Shown in pieces: positions 1-9,722 of a stretch of DNA of 64,000 nt (its first letter is position 1; each line of letters begins with the position of its first letter). Below the pieces are notes generated by a model. The model was given only the letters and a program-made list of their open reading frames with translations, searched no databases and was not told the origin of the DNA. A program made the position numbers and the translations under genes. The DNA comes from Streptomyces liangshanensis (GTDB lineage Bacteria; Actinomycetota; Actinomycetes; Streptomycetales; Streptomycetaceae): NCBI RefSeq assembly GCF_011694815.1, contig NZ_CP050177.1, forward strand, positions 7,652,785 to 7,716,784, given 5' to 3'.

Positions 1-695
1 TGGGCGTGGCCGGACCCCACATGGAAGTCGCCGAACCGGACGAGCGCGGGATCCGCCTCCAGCCCCGCCATCCCGAGGGCCGAGCGGAAGCCGTCGAGGC
101 GCGCGAGCGAGCAGATCATGTCCTCGGGCCCGGTGATGACGGCGATCCGGCGATGCCCCAGCTCGATGAGGTGGCGGGTCGCGGCCAGCCCGCCCGCCCA
201 GTTCGCCGAGCCCACCGACGGTACGTCGGGCTCGGGGTCGCCCGCCGGGTCGATGATGACGAACGGGATCGCGCGGGACCACAGCTTCTTCTTCAGCTCG
301 TCGGGGAGCGTGGAGAAGACCAGCACCACCCCGAGGGGCCGGCGGCGCAGCACCCCCTCGACCCAGTCGGCGCCGGGGGAGTGCCGGGTGCCGGTCTCCG
401 TGAGCACGACGCTCATCCCCGTGGCCTTCGCGACGTTCTGCACCCCCCTGATCAGCTCCATGGACCAGGCGCTGTCCAGCTCGTGGAAGACGATCTCCAG
501 CAGGGGCGCCTCCGGCGGCGTGGGGGACGAGCGCCGGTAGCCGTGTTCGTCGAGCAGCCCCTCGATCCTCACCCGTGTCGGAGCCGCGACGTCCGCGCGT
601 CCGTTGAGGACCTTCGAAACTGTCGAGAGCGAAACTCCGGCTTGCGAAGCCACCTGGGCGAGGGTCACTCGGCCTGCACTCCTGTCTTCACGCAT
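1..695 (-). CDS. LacI-family transcriptional regulator (partial, runs off left edge)
   Basis: A DNA-binding repressor that probably senses a sugar. The start at 695 gives MREDRSAGRVTLAQVA followed by the classic LacI helix-turn-helix and hinge (AGVSLSTVSKVLNGR, about residues 17-31). The periplasmic-binding-like effector domain follows (ITGPEDM near the cut). About 231 residues are visible and the C-terminus lies outside the window. It diverges from the sugar-uptake operon starting at 836, the usual place for a local regulator such as BxlR. That it controls this operon is inference. Family assignment is secure. Confidence 0.93.
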   Translation of the reverse strand, partial: MREDRSAGRVTLAQVASQAGVSLSTVSKVLNGRADVAAPTRVRIEGLLDEHGYRRSSPTPPEAPLLEIVFHELDSAWSMELIRGVQNVAKATGMSVVLTETGTRHSPGADWVEGVLRRRPLGVVLVFSTLPDELKKKLWSRAIPFVIIDPAGDPEPDVPSVGSANWAGGLAATRHLIELGHRRIAVITGPEDMICSLARLDGFRSALGMAGLEADPALVRFGDFHVGSGHA

Positions 696-795
696 GGCCG
701 AATGATAGGGCACCGCCGCTCGGTAACGGTTTGGTTGCGCGCGGGCCGGGCTGTTGACCGCTCCCGGTACACGTTCTACGGTCGCCCGCCAAGAG

Positions 796-823
796 ACTTT
801 CGGCAATGCGGCCGATACTTTCG
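796..823. promoter_or_regulatory. Possible LacI operator: direct repeats upstream of sugar operon
   Basis: The heptamer ACTTTCG occurs at 796-802 and again at 817-823, exactly 21 bases apart (two helical turns), just upstream of the binding-protein start at 836. The spacing suits a dimeric regulator, but neither half is a strong palindrome, so the assignment is weak. Confidence 0.3.
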
Positions 824-835
824 AGAGGTCATTCG

Positions 836-2134
836 ATGAAGATACGCATGCGACTCGCCCGGTGTGTGGCGGGCGGCGCGGCCCTGGCGATGGGGCTGTC
901 CCTGACGGCCTGCGGGGACGGCGGCGGCGCCGGCGGGGCCCAGGAGTTCCACGTACTCGTCTACGGAGACGCGGCGAACAAGGTCGAGAAGGAGATCGTC
1001 GCGACCTTCAACAAGACCTCCGACGTCAAGGCCGTCCTCGACACCGTGCCCGGCGCCGACTACCAGCAGAAGCTCCAGACCGTCATCAACACCCCGCAGG
1101 CCCCCGACGTCTTCTTCAACTGGGGCGGGGGCAGCATCCAGCCCTTCGTCAAGGCAGGGCTGCTGCTGCCGCTCGACGACATGATCAAGAAGGAGCCGGG
1201 CCTCAAGGCGAACTTCCTGCCCTCGGTCTTCAACACGGCGGTCGTCGACGGCAAGGCGTACGGCGTGCCGATGCGCGGCACCCAGCCCGTCCTGCTCTTC
1301 AACAACCGCGCGGTCCTCGCCGACGCGGGCGTACAACCGCCCAAGACCTGGGACGAACTGCTCACGGCGGTGGACAAGCTCAAGGCGAAGAAGGTCACCC
1401 CGATCGCGCTCGGCGGCGGCGACCAGTGGCCCACGCTCATGTGGTTCGAGTACCTGTACGACCGTGTCGCGGGCCCCGGACTCTTCGAGAAGGCCCTCGC
1501 GGGCGACAAGGAGGCGTGGGACAGCCCCGACAGCAGGAAGGCGCTGAGCATGCTCAAGGAGCTGATCGACGCCAAGGCCTTCGGGACCAACTACGACTCG
1601 GTGAAGTTCACCGACGGCGGTTCCGCCGCCCTCCTGGCGAGCGGCAAGGCCGGGTTCGAGCTGATGGGCTCGTGGGAGTACTCGACCCAGCAGGACGCCA
1701 GCCCCGACTTCGCGAAGAAGGACCTCGGGTACGACGCCTTCCCGGCCGTCGCGGGCGGCAAGGGCGACGCCGCCGGCATCGTCGGCAACACCAACAACTT
1801 CTACTCCGTGACGAAGAAGACCAAGCACGCCGACGCCATCGCCAAGTTCCTGGAACTGATGTACTCCGACGCGTTCGTGAAGTCGCAGCTCGCCATCGGG
1901 AACCTCCCCACCACCACCAACACCGAGAAGCACCTCGCCGGCGCCGCCAACCCCGACTACCTCAAGTACCAGCTCGACCTGGTCGGCAAGGCCCCGTCGT
2001 TCCAGCTCTCCTGGGACCAGGCGTACGCCCCCGAGAACATGACCCCCATCCACCAGGCCGTCCAGCAGTTCTTCAACGGCAGCCTCGACGCCGACGGCTT
2101 CATCAAGGCCATGCAGGCCCTGACCACCGCGTAG
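836..2134 (+). CDS. ABC transporter sugar-binding lipoprotein
   Basis: Extracellular solute-binding protein (family 1) that would capture an oligosaccharide for the permeases downstream. The start MKIRMRLARC at 836 has a GAGGTC-type ribosome site. A signal peptide ends in the lipobox LTAC, so the mature protein is a membrane-anchored lipoprotein starting with Cys. Length is 432 aa, normal for the family. The order binding protein, two permeases, GH3 enzyme, with a divergent LacI gene, resembles the Streptomyces bxlEFG-bxlA xylobiose system, so xylobiose or a similar beta-linked disaccharide is the likely ligand. No ATPase gene is present; the shared MsiK-type ATPase is presumably used. Substrate is inferred from context. 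Confidence 0.93.
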   Translation: MKIRMRLARCVAGGAALAMGLSLTACGDGGGAGGAQEFHVLVYGDAANKVEKEIVATFNKTSDVKAVLDTVPGADYQQKLQTVINTPQAPDVFFNWGGGSIQPFVKAGLLLPLDDMIKKEPGLKANFLPSVFNTAVVDGKAYGVPMRGTQPVLLFNNRAVLADAGVQPPKTWDELLTAVDKLKAKKVTPIALGGGDQWPTLMWFEYLYDRVAGPGLFEKALAGDKEAWDSPDSRKALSMLKELIDAKAFGTNYDSVKFTDGGSAALLASGKAGFELMGSWEYSTQQDASPDFAKKDLGYDAFPAVAGGKGDAAGIVGNTNNFYSVTKKTKHADAIAKFLELMYSDAFVKSQLAIGNLPTTTNTEKHLAGAANPDYLKYQLDLVGKAPSFQLSWDQAYAPENMTPIHQAVQQFFNGSLDADGFIKAMQALTTA

Positions 2135-2148
2135 GGGCTGACCTGATC

Positions 2149-3087
2149 ATGACTGCCACCGCCTCCCGGGCGCCACGCGCCCGGCCCCGGCCCGGACGGG
2201 GGGTGTCCCCGCCCGGGGTCGCCCGCCCCGGCATCGGCTGGGCCGTGCCCGCCACCCTGTTCTTCGTCCTGTTCGCCCTCGTACCGCTCGTGCTCGTCGC
2301 GGTGCTCTCCTTCACCACCTGGAGCGGTCTGGGCTCACCGCGGTTCGCGGGACTCGGCAACTGGACCAAGCTGTTCCACGACCCGGTCATGATCAAGAGT
2401 CTCTGGCTCAGCCTCCTGCTCACCGCGCTGGGCGTGGCGGTCCAGACACCCCTGAGCCTCCTCCTCGGTGTCTGGGCGGCCGGCCCCCAGCGCAACCGCG
2501 CCGTCCTGTCCGCCGTCTTCTTCGTCCCGCTCCTGCTCTCCGCCACCGCCGTCTCCGTCCTGTGGCGCGCCCTGCTCGACCCCAACTTCGGCGTCCCCGC
2601 CCAGGCCCGCTGGCTCTTCGGCGACGGCAACCTCCTGGGCTCACGGACCGGCGCGATCGGCGTCCTCGTCCTCGTCAGCACCTGGCAGTTCACCCCGCTC
2701 CACGCACTGATCTACCAAGGGGCCGCGCGAGCCGTACCGACCGTCCTCTACCAGGCAGCCGCCATCGACGGGGCGGGAACGGTACGGCAGTTCTTCCACG
2801 TCACCCTGCCGCAACTGCGCAACGCCATCATCACGTCGGTGATCCTCATGGTCGTCGGCGGGCTCACCACCTTCGACACCGTACTGATCCTCACCCAGGG
2901 CGGACCGGGCACCGACACCACCATCACGGCCTTCTACATGTACCAAAAGGCCTTCAAGGGCTTCGACTTCGGAGCGGGAGCCGCGATCGCGCTGCTGCTC
3001 GTCCTCGTCGCGACCCTCGTCTCGCTCGTCGTGGTCCGGGTCTCCGGCTACGACAAGATGGCCGGCACCAAGGACGGACTCTCATGA
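2149..3087 (+). CDS. ABC sugar permease, MalF-type
   Basis: Inner-membrane permease of a carbohydrate ABC importer, 312 aa. A hydrophilic Pro/Arg-rich N-terminus precedes six predicted membrane segments. The EAA loop that docks the ATPase is visible as YQAAAIDGAGTVRQFF. It starts 14 bases after the binding-protein stop and its TGA overlaps the next ATG (ATGA at 3084), so it is translationally coupled to the second permease. The longer in-frame reading upstream of 2149 is antisense-type noise over the binding-protein gene, so the ATG at 2149 is preferred. Confidence 0.92.
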   Translation: MTATASRAPRARPRPGRGVSPPGVARPGIGWAVPATLFFVLFALVPLVLVAVLSFTTWSGLGSPRFAGLGNWTKLFHDPVMIKSLWLSLLLTALGVAVQTPLSLLLGVWAAGPQRNRAVLSAVFFVPLLLSATAVSVLWRALLDPNFGVPAQARWLFGDGNLLGSRTGAIGVLVLVSTWQFTPLHALIYQGAARAVPTVLYQAAAIDGAGTVRQFFHVTLPQLRNAIITSVILMVVGGLTTFDTVLILTQGGPGTDTTITAFYMYQKAFKGFDFGAGAAIALLLVLVATLVSLVVVRVSGYDKMAGTKDGLS

Positions 3088-3902
3088 GGCGCACCCCCAA
3101 CTACCTCGCGGGCGCGGGCGTGTTCGTCTGGCTCTGTCTGGTCGGACTGCCGCTGTACGTGCTCCTCGGCGCCACCGTGCAGTCCCGCGCCGAGTACACC
3201 GCGGGCGGCCCACTGTCCTTCCCCCGAACCTTCAGCCTCTCCAACTACACCGAGGACTTCTCCAACGGCTTCGGCCGCTACTTCCTCAACACCGTCATCG
3301 TGACCACCAGTGTCGTGGTCATCGTCCTCCTCCTCGTCCCCCCGCTCGCCTTCTCGATCGTCCGCCACCGCGGCCGGTCGGGACCCCGCGTCTTCCGCCT
3401 CTTCCTGCTCGGGCTCGCCATCCCCGCGCAGGCGGTGATCGTCCCGATGTTCTACGTCATCAGCAAAGCCGGCCTCTACGACAACCTCATCGGCGTCATC
3501 CTCCCGACGGCCGCGTTCTGCCTGCCCGTCTGCGCGCTCATCCTCACGGGCGCCATGCGCGACATCACCGACGAGCTCTTCGAGGCCATGGCCATCGACG
3601 GCGCCGACACCCGCCGGGTCTTCTTCCAGCTCGTCGTCCCCCTCTCCAAGGGCGGTATCTCGACCATCGTGGTCTTCTCCGCCCTCCAGGCCTGGAACGG
3701 CTTCCTCTTCCCCCTCGTCCTGACCCAGTCCGAGAACACCAAGGTCCTCACCCTCGGGCTGTACAACTTCCAGACCCAGTACGGCATCAACATCCCCGGC
3801 CTGCTGGCGGCCGTGGTCCTCTCCACCGTGCCGGTCCTGCTCGTCTACCTGTTCGCCCGCCGCGCCCTGGTCCAGGGGCTCATGGGCGTCGGAGGAAAGT
3901 GA
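3084..3902 (+). CDS. ABC sugar permease, MalG-type
   Basis: Second permease subunit, 272 aa, pairing with the MalF-type protein. It has an N-terminal membrane segment, a core of further segments, and an EAA loop (FEAMAIDGADTRRVFFQ). The start overlaps the previous stop (ATGA) and its own TGA overlaps the GTG of the glycosidase (GTGA at 3899), so all four genes from 836 form one operon. This start replaces a longer frame that reads back through the first permease. Confidence 0.92.
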   Translation: MRRTPNYLAGAGVFVWLCLVGLPLYVLLGATVQSRAEYTAGGPLSFPRTFSLSNYTEDFSNGFGRYFLNTVIVTTSVVVIVLLLVPPLAFSIVRHRGRSGPRVFRLFLLGLAIPAQAVIVPMFYVISKAGLYDNLIGVILPTAAFCLPVCALILTGAMRDITDELFEAMAIDGADTRRVFFQLVVPLSKGGISTIVVFSALQAWNGFLFPLVLTQSENTKVLTLGLYNFQTQYGINIPGLLAAVVLSTVPVLLVYLFARRALVQGLMGVGGK

Positions 3903-6334
3903 ACCCCAACGTGACCGCCGACACCCGCCCCGACAGCATCCGTCCCGACAACACCCGCCCCCACAGCGCCCATCCCGCCCCTCGCGTCCGGCACGGCGCG
4001 TCCGGCGCGCCGACCGTGGACGAGCTGATCGCCGCCATGACGCTGGAGGAGAAACTCGCCCAGCTCTACGGCCTGTGGGCCGGCGCCTCCCACGACGGCG
4101 CCGAAGTGGCCCCCCACCAGCACGACATGGACGAACCGCCGACGCTGGACGAGCTACTGCCGCACGGACTGGGCCAGTTGACCCGGCCCTTCGGCACCGT
4201 CCCGGTCGACCCCGCCCTCGGGGCCCTCTCGCTCATGCGCACCCAGGAACGCATCGTCGCCGCGAACCGCTTCGGCATCCCCGCCATGGCCCACGACGAG
4301 TGCCTCGCCGGGTTCGCCGCCTGGGGCGCCACCACCTACCCGGTCCCGCTGTCCTGGGGAGCCGCCTTCGACCCCGCCCTGGTCGAGGAGATGGCCCGCG
4401 CCATCGGCCACGACATGCGGTCGGTGGGCGTGCACCAAGGCCTCGCCCCCGTCCTGGACGTCGTACGGGACGCCCGCTGGGGCCGGGTCGAGGAGACCAT
4501 CGGCGAGGACCCCTACCTCGTCGGCACCACCGCCGTCGCCTACATCAAGGGACTTGAGTCCGCCGGGATCGTGGCTACCCTCAAACACTTCGTGGGGTAC
4601 TCGGCCTCGCGCGGCGGGCGCAACCTGGCACCCGTCGGCATGGGGCCCAGGGAGCGCGCCGACGTCATGCTCCCGCCCTTCGAGATGGCGGTGCGCGAAA
4701 GCGGCGTACGGTCCGTCATGCACGCGTACACCGACACCGACGGCGTGCCGTGCGCGGCCGACGCGGACCTCCTCACCGGACTCCTCCGCGACACCTGGGG
4801 CTTCACCGGAACGGTCGTGGCCGACTACTTCGGCATCGCCTTCCTCGCGTCCCTGCACGGGGTCGCAGCCGACGCGGGCGAGGCCGCCGCGGCCGCGCTG
4901 ACCGCCGGGGTCGACGTCGAACTGCCCACCGTGAAGACGTTCGGCGCACCCCTGCGCGACCTGGTGTCGTCCGGGCAGGTGCCGGAGGCCGTGGTCGACC
5001 GGGCGGTACGCCGCGTCCTGACGCAGAAGGAGGCGCTGGGCCTCCTCGACCCGGACTGGAGCCCGGTCCCGTCGGCCCTCGCCCACGTCGATCCGCGCGT
5101 CCCGGGCGCCACGGACCGGCTGCGCGGCACCGTCAGCCTCGACCGCCCCGAGCACCGCGACATCTCCCGCCGGCTGGCGGAGCGGTCCGTCATCCTGCTC
5201 AGCAACCAGGGAGCCCTGCCCCTCGGGCGCCCCCGAAGGATCGCCCTCGTCGGCCCGCAGGCCGACACGCCGACGGCCGTACTGGGCTGCTACTCCTTCC
5301 CCGTGCACGTCGGGTCCCAGCATCCCGGCACCCCCGTGGGCATCGAACTGCCCACCCTCCGGGAGGCGTTGGCCGCCGAGTTCCCCGACAGCGAGGTCGT
5401 CACCGTCGCCGGGTCGGACATCGACACCCCGGACACCAGCGGCTTCGCCCGGGCCGTGGCGGCGGCCAGCGAGGCGGACGTGGTCGTCGTCGCGCTCGGG
5501 GACCGGGCCGGGCTGTTCGGCCGCGGCACCAGCGGCGAGGGCTGCGACGCGGAGAGCCTGGCCCTGCCCGGCGTACAGCACCACCTCCTCGACGCGCTCC
5601 TCGACACCGGGAAACCGGTGGTGGTGACCCTGCTTGCCGGCCGGCCCTACGCGCTGGGCCGCGCCACCCACGAGGCGGCCGCGATCGTCCAGGCGTTCTT
5701 CCCCGGCCAGGAAGGCGCCGGGGCGGTGGCGGGCGTGCTCGGCGGCCGGATCAACCCCTCCGGGCGGCTGCCGGTGAGCGTCCCCCGGCTGGCGGGCGCC
5801 CAGCCCTCCACGTACCTGGCCGCCCCCCTGGCCATGGCCGGTGACGTCTCCAGCATCGACCCCACCCCCGCCTTCGGATTCGGACACGGGCTCACCTACA
5901 CCACGTTCGCCTGGTCGGACCTCGACACGGGCGGCGACGGGGACCGTACGCCCCCCGTGGCCACCGACGGCGAGGTCGCCCTCGCCTTCACCGTCCGCAA
6001 CACCGGCGAGCGGGCGGGCGACGAAGTGGTCCAGCTGTACCTGCGGGACCCGGTGGCGTCCGTCGTCCAGCCGGTCCAGCGGCTGATCGGGTACGTACGG
6101 GTCGCGCTCGACCCGGGCCGGTCGGCGCGGATCGGCGTCACCGTGCCCGCGGACCTGGCGTCCTTCACCGGCAGGGACGGACGACGGGTCGTCGAACCGG
6201 GGCGGCTGGAGCTGCGGTTGGCGGCCTCCAGCACCGACGTCCGGTTCACGGCCGCGGTGACCCTCACCGGGCCGCCGAGACACGTGGACCACACCCGTGA
6301 ACTGCACGCCCGATTCACCGTCACGCGCACCTGA
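3899..6334 (+). CDS. Glycoside hydrolase family 3, probable beta-xylosidase/beta-glucosidase
   Basis: Cytoplasmic GH3 enzyme of 811 aa with no signal peptide, so it probably splits disaccharides imported by the ABC system. The GH3 N-terminal barrel includes the nucleophile region VVADYFG, with Asp at about residue 309. The GH3 C-terminal domain and a fibronectin-III-like domain (EVVQLYLRDP) follow. GTG start with a good GGAGGAAA site; GTGA overlap with the permease. GH3 enzymes in bxl-type operons are beta-xylosidases, but sequence alone does not separate xylosidase from glucosidase activity. Confidence 0.9.
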   Translation: MNPNVTADTRPDSIRPDNTRPHSAHPAPRVRHGASGAPTVDELIAAMTLEEKLAQLYGLWAGASHDGAEVAPHQHDMDEPPTLDELLPHGLGQLTRPFGTVPVDPALGALSLMRTQERIVAANRFGIPAMAHDECLAGFAAWGATTYPVPLSWGAAFDPALVEEMARAIGHDMRSVGVHQGLAPVLDVVRDARWGRVEETIGEDPYLVGTTAVAYIKGLESAGIVATLKHFVGYSASRGGRNLAPVGMGPRERADVMLPPFEMAVRESGVRSVMHAYTDTDGVPCAADADLLTGLLRDTWGFTGTVVADYFGIAFLASLHGVAADAGEAAAAALTAGVDVELPTVKTFGAPLRDLVSSGQVPEAVVDRAVRRVLTQKEALGLLDPDWSPVPSALAHVDPRVPGATDRLRGTVSLDRPEHRDISRRLAERSVILLSNQGALPLGRPRRIALVGPQADTPTAVLGCYSFPVHVGSQHPGTPVGIELPTLREALAAEFPDSEVVTVAGSDIDTPDTSGFARAVAAASEADVVVVALGDRAGLFGRGTSGEGCDAESLALPGVQHHLLDALLDTGKPVVVTLLAGRPYALGRATHEAAAIVQAFFPGQEGAGAVAGVLGGRINPSGRLPVSVPRLAGAQPSTYLAAPLAMAGDVSSIDPTPAFGFGHGLTYTTFAWSDLDTGGDGDRTPPVATDGEVALAFTVRNTGERAGDEVVQLYLRDPVASVVQPVQRLIGYVRVALDPGRSARIGVTVPADLASFTGRDGRRVVEPGRLELRLAASSTDVRFTAAVTLTGPPRHVDHTRELHARFTVTRT

Positions 6335-6440
6335 GCGGGGGCGACGGAGGGGAGCGGCCTGGGGGACGAGGCCCATTGTCAGTGGTCACGTCTACGGTGG
6401 ATTCCAGGAGATGTCCAGCGCGAGTGAGCAAGGGAGAGTC

Positions 6441-7001
6441 ATGACGACGCTTGAGGGCCGGCCGAACACCGCACTGCTTGTGGTCGACGTGCAGAAGGGC
6501 GTGGTCGGGGAGGCACACGAGCGCGAGACCGTCGTGGGCAACATCGCCGGCCTCGTCGAGAGGGCGCGGCGCGAACGGGTCCCGGTGGTCTGGGTCCAGC
6601 ACTCCGACGAGGGGCTCGTGCACGGAAGCGACGACTGGCGGATCGCCCCCGAACTGGCGCCGGACGACGCCGAACCCCATGTCGAGAAGCGGCACGGCGA
6701 CTCCTTCGAGGACACCACCCTGGAGAGCGTCCTGGCGGACCTCGCGGTGGGTCGCCTGGTCGTGGTCGGCGCGGAGACCGACGCGTGCGTCCGCTCGACC
6801 ATCCACGGCGCCTTCACCCGGGGGTACGACGTGACCCTGGTGAGCGACGCGCACACGGCGGGGGACAAGTCCCAGTGGGGCGCGCCGCCGCCGGACCAGG
6901 TCATCGCGCACACGAACCTGTACTGGAGCTTCCAGACGGCGCCGGGGCGCACGGCCGGGACGGTCGTCAGCAAGGACGTGGACTTCGCCACCGCCCCCTG
7001 A
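6441..7001 (+). CDS. Isochorismatase-family cysteine hydrolase
   Basis: 186-aa cytosolic hydrolase of the isochorismatase/nicotinamidase superfamily. Catalytic Asp16 (VVDVQKG), a Lys in VEKRHGDSFE, and the nucleophile Cys116 in AETDACVRST are all present. ATG at 6441 has GGGAGAG upstream; an in-frame ATG at 6411 has poorer spacing. It stands alone between the glycosidase and a convergent amidohydrolase, so the substrate cannot be inferred. Confidence 0.88.
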   Translation: MTTLEGRPNTALLVVDVQKGVVGEAHERETVVGNIAGLVERARRERVPVVWVQHSDEGLVHGSDDWRIAPELAPDDAEPHVEKRHGDSFEDTTLESVLADLAVGRLVVVGAETDACVRSTIHGAFTRGYDVTLVSDAHTAGDKSQWGAPPPDQVIAHTNLYWSFQTAPGRTAGTVVSKDVDFATAP

Positions 7002-7092
7002 TCCGACGCGCTGCGCCGGCGTCCACGACCCGGACGCCGGCGCGGTCGCGGCGCACGTGACAGCGCCGCTCACGTTCCGGGGAGGGGATCGA

Positions 7093-8610
7093 TCAGCCCG
7101 TTCGGTACGTCCACCGGCCGGCCAGGAGCGTGCCGTACACCGGCATCTCCCGCAGCTCACGCGCGGACACCCGCGCCGGGTCGCCGGCGGTGAGCACCAG
7201 GTCGGCCGTGTCCCCGACGCGCGGTCCGCGCCGCCCGCCCGAGGCCGCCACGAGGGCGTCGTCCAGGGTGATCGCCTGCTCGGGGTGCCACGGGTCGCGG
7301 CCGTCCGGTCCGGACCGGTGCACCGCGGCCGCGATGCCGTGCCACGGATCCAGCGGGGAGACCGGCGCGTCCGAGCCGATCTCCAGGGTCGCCCCGGCGC
7401 GGAGCAACTCGGCGTACGGGTAGGACCGGTCGGTCCGCCCGGCCCAGTGGTGGTCGGCGATGTCACGGTCGTCCGGGGCGTGCGCCGGCTGGACGCCCAG
7501 CACGAGACCGGGCGCGGCGAACCGGGCAAGGTCCGCACGGTCGATCAGCTGGGCGTGCTCGATCCGGCCGGGACAGCCGACCTCCTCGAACGCGTCCAGG
7601 GCAAGGGTGTTGGCACGGTCGCCGATCGCGTGCACCGCGGCGTGGATGCCGTGCTCCGCCGCGCGGGCCATGAGCCGCGCCAGCTCCGCCGGAGGGGTCT
7701 GGAGGATCCCGTGCCGCTCCCCGGGCCGGGCCGCCCCGGGATACGGATCGGCGCACAACGCGGTCCGCGTGTTGAGCGAGCCGTCCACGAAGAGCTTGAG
7801 CGGACCGACCCGCGCCAGCCCGCCGGTGCCGGGCAGCACGTCGCCGGTGCGCCGGCCCTCCTCGATCGCCCGCTCCAGATGGGTCGGATAGACCGAGCAG
7901 ATCACCTGGACGCCCAGGTCCGCCACGGACGCGCGGCGGGTCCAGTCGGCGATGTTGTCGGCGTACTCGAAGTCCAGGATCCCCACCACACCCCGGGCCG
8001 CGGCGGCGCGTACGGCGTCGCGCACCCAGCGGTCGACGACCTCGGGACCCGCCTGGGCGAGGCGGGCGACCGCGTCGAGGCACGCCTGCTCGCGCAGCAC
8101 CCCGGTCGGGTGGCCGCCCTGCCCGATCCGGCGCAGGGCGGCCCGGCCGAACCACGCCGTGTGCAGGTCGTTGCTGACCAGCGCCACGGCATGGCCGGTG
8201 TCCTCGGACCACGCGAGCAGGGACGGATCCGGCGCGTCGGGCCACAACCCGTCGCGGAAGCCGAACCCGATGAGCGGCTCGTCCGGTCCGTGCTGCCCGT
8301 CGAGCGCCGCGGCGGCCATGAGATCCGCCGCCGCCCGCGCGGACCGTGCGCCGGACAGGTCGACGCGGCGGCGCGCGCTGGCCCACTGGACGCTGTGCAC
8401 GTGCGCGTCCCAGAAGCCGGGGAGCACGGTGAGGCCCCGGCCGTCCACGGTCTCGCTACCGGGAGGGGGAGCGAGGTCCGTACCGATGGCGGCGATCCGG
8501 CCGCCGGAGACCACGAGGTCACGGACCGGACCGCCGGAGCCGACGCGTATCGCGCGGAGCAACAGCGGGGCGGCCCCATCGGCGGCGATGCGTGCGTCAC
8601 TCGTCTGCAT
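7093..8610 (-). CDS. YtcJ-like amidohydrolase
   Basis: 505-aa metal-dependent amidohydrolase. The N-terminal composite beta-sandwich leads into the metal-binding DAHVHS motif, and the barrel carries further conserved His and Asp (AVHAIGDRAN, EIGSDAPVSPLDPW). YtcJ/NfdA-type enzymes hydrolyse N-substituted formamides or related amides; the actual substrate here is unknown. Monocistronic, convergent with the isochorismatase-like gene. Confidence 0.88.
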   Translation of the reverse strand: MQTSDARIAADGAAPLLLRAIRVGSGGPVRDLVVSGGRIAAIGTDLAPPPGSETVDGRGLTVLPGFWDAHVHSVQWASARRRVDLSGARSARAAADLMAAAALDGQHGPDEPLIGFGFRDGLWPDAPDPSLLAWSEDTGHAVALVSNDLHTAWFGRAALRRIGQGGHPTGVLREQACLDAVARLAQAGPEVVDRWVRDAVRAAAARGVVGILDFEYADNIADWTRRASVADLGVQVICSVYPTHLERAIEEGRRTGDVLPGTGGLARVGPLKLFVDGSLNTRTALCADPYPGAARPGERHGILQTPPAELARLMARAAEHGIHAAVHAIGDRANTLALDAFEEVGCPGRIEHAQLIDRADLARFAAPGLVLGVQPAHAPDDRDIADHHWAGRTDRSYPYAELLRAGATLEIGSDAPVSPLDPWHGIAAAVHRSGPDGRDPWHPEQAITLDDALVAASGGRRGPRVGDTADLVLTAGDPARVSARELREMPVYGTLLAGRWTYRTG

Positions 8611-8632
8611 CGGCTCATCCTAGGGACCGCCC

Positions 8633-8653
8633 AGGTCCGGCAGGCCCGGACCT
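8633..8653. terminator. Hairpin, probable terminator of the VOC gene
   Basis: AGGTCCGG and CCGGACCT pair perfectly around a five-base loop, directly after the VOC stop (minus strand) and before the amidohydrolase start. No U-tract is visible, as is common in Streptomyces. Confidence 0.45.
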
Positions 8654-8682
8654 CAGGGCGCCCGGCTGCGGGCCTTCGGGTC

Positions 8683-9093
8683 TTAGCCCTTCGGCTCGGT
8701 GAAGCGGATGTGGTTGCCGAAGGGGTCGCGGAGGCCGCAGTCGATCCCGTACGGGCGCTCGGTCGGCTCCTCGGTGAACTCGACGCCCTTCTCCACCAGC
8801 GTCGCGTAGGTCTTGCGGCAGTCGCCCGTGCTGAAGATGAGGTGGCCGCCCACCGCCCCCTTGGTCAGCAGCTCGCGGACCTGCCCGGCGGTCTCCTCGG
8901 ACATCGCCGGGGGTCCCGGCTTCTCCAGCAGGATCTGGCGCTCCGGGTGGCCGGGGACGTGGACGGTCAGCCAGCGCATGAAGCCCATGTCGATGTCGGC
9001 GCCGACCTCCAGGCCGAGCTTGCCGACGTAGAAGTCGAGGGCCGCGTCCTGGTCGAGGACGTAGATCTGTGAGTGTGTGATCGCGTTGAACAT
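8683..9093 (-). CDS. VOC (glyoxalase/bleomycin-resistance fold) protein
   Basis: 136-aa single vicinal-oxygen-chelate domain protein (MFNAITHSQIYVLDQDAAL). The downstream repeat ends with a typical GLRDPFGNHIRF metal-site region. The start at 9093 is chosen because homologues begin at this Met; the frame is open 30 codons further but without a family match. It follows an AraC-type regulator on the same strand, a pairing common in actinobacteria, and may be regulated by it. Substrate unknown. Confidence 0.87.
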   Translation of the reverse strand: MFNAITHSQIYVLDQDAALDFYVGKLGLEVGADIDMGFMRWLTVHVPGHPERQILLEKPGPPAMSEETAGQVRELLTKGAVGGHLIFSTGDCRKTYATLVEKGVEFTEEPTERPYGIDCGLRDPFGNHIRFTEPKG

Positions 9094-9210
9094 GAGTGTC
9101 ACGCTACCGACCGGACCGGACGAAAACTTATCCGAAACTGCTCGATCGGCGGCGGTCCCAAGCACGCTGCACCGCCCGGGCACGGTGGACCGCCCAGGTG
9201 CGGGGGACGC

Positions 9211-9633
9211 TCAGGCGCTCGGCCGGGTCCACGCCATGGTGAAACACGTGGGCACCCCCTTGGCGGCCGCCGCTTCCCTGGCCTCCCTGGCGGCCCGGGC
9301 CTCCTTCCGGTACGTCCTCGGTGACCGGCCCACGATGTCGCGGAACGTGCGGCTGAAGGTCCCCGGACTGCCGAAGCCGACCTGGAAGCAGATGTCCGTC
9401 ACACTGCGGTCGGTGTCCCGCAGCAGGAACATCGCCCGCTCCACCCGGCGGCGCTGGAGGTAGCGGTGCGGCGTCTCGCCGAAGGTGGCCCGGAAGGTAC
9501 GGGCGAAGTGCGCCTCCGACACCAGGGCGATCCGGGCCAGGGTCGGCACGTCCAACGGCCGCGCGTACGCGTGGTCCATCGCGTCCCGCGCGCGGAGCAT
9601 GCGGCGGTTGGTCTCTTCTGCGGCCCGGCTCAC
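9211..9633 (-). CDS. AraC-family regulator, DNA-binding domain only
   Basis: 140-aa regulator made of just the double helix-turn-helix of the AraC/XylS family ([17 protein letters not shown] and [20 protein letters not shown]). There is no sensor domain, so effector sensing must differ from classic AraC. GTG at 9633 is the likely start. It lies upstream of the VOC gene on the same strand with a 117-base gap and diverges from the chloramphenicol phosphotransferase gene. Confidence 0.88.
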   Translation of the reverse strand: MSRAAEETNRRMLRARDAMDHAYARPLDVPTLARIALVSEAHFARTFRATFGETPHRYLQRRRVERAMFLLRDTDRSVTDICFQVGFGSPGTFSRTFRDIVGRSPRTYRKEARAAREAREAAAAKGVPTCFTMAWTRPSA

Positions 9634-9722
9634 CCGGCCATCACACCACGGCGCCGATCCGCCGCGACAGTCGAGGCGGAAATGGCTTCGACCGCCGCGG
9701 TGGTTGCCTCTACCGTGGCCCG

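Noticed and set aside
754..2148. Long upstream extension of the first permease frame across the binding-protein gene
   Set aside because: It is out of frame with the lipoprotein gene and Arg/Gly-rich; the permease starts at 2149.
4154..6376. 740-codon minus-strand frame opposite the GH3 gene
   Set aside because: Shadow frame of the glycosidase; Gly/Asp/Arg-rich with no domain.
7057..9072. 671-codon plus-strand frame opposite the amidohydrolase and VOC genes
   Set aside because: Antisense to two genes with clear motifs; no motif of its own.
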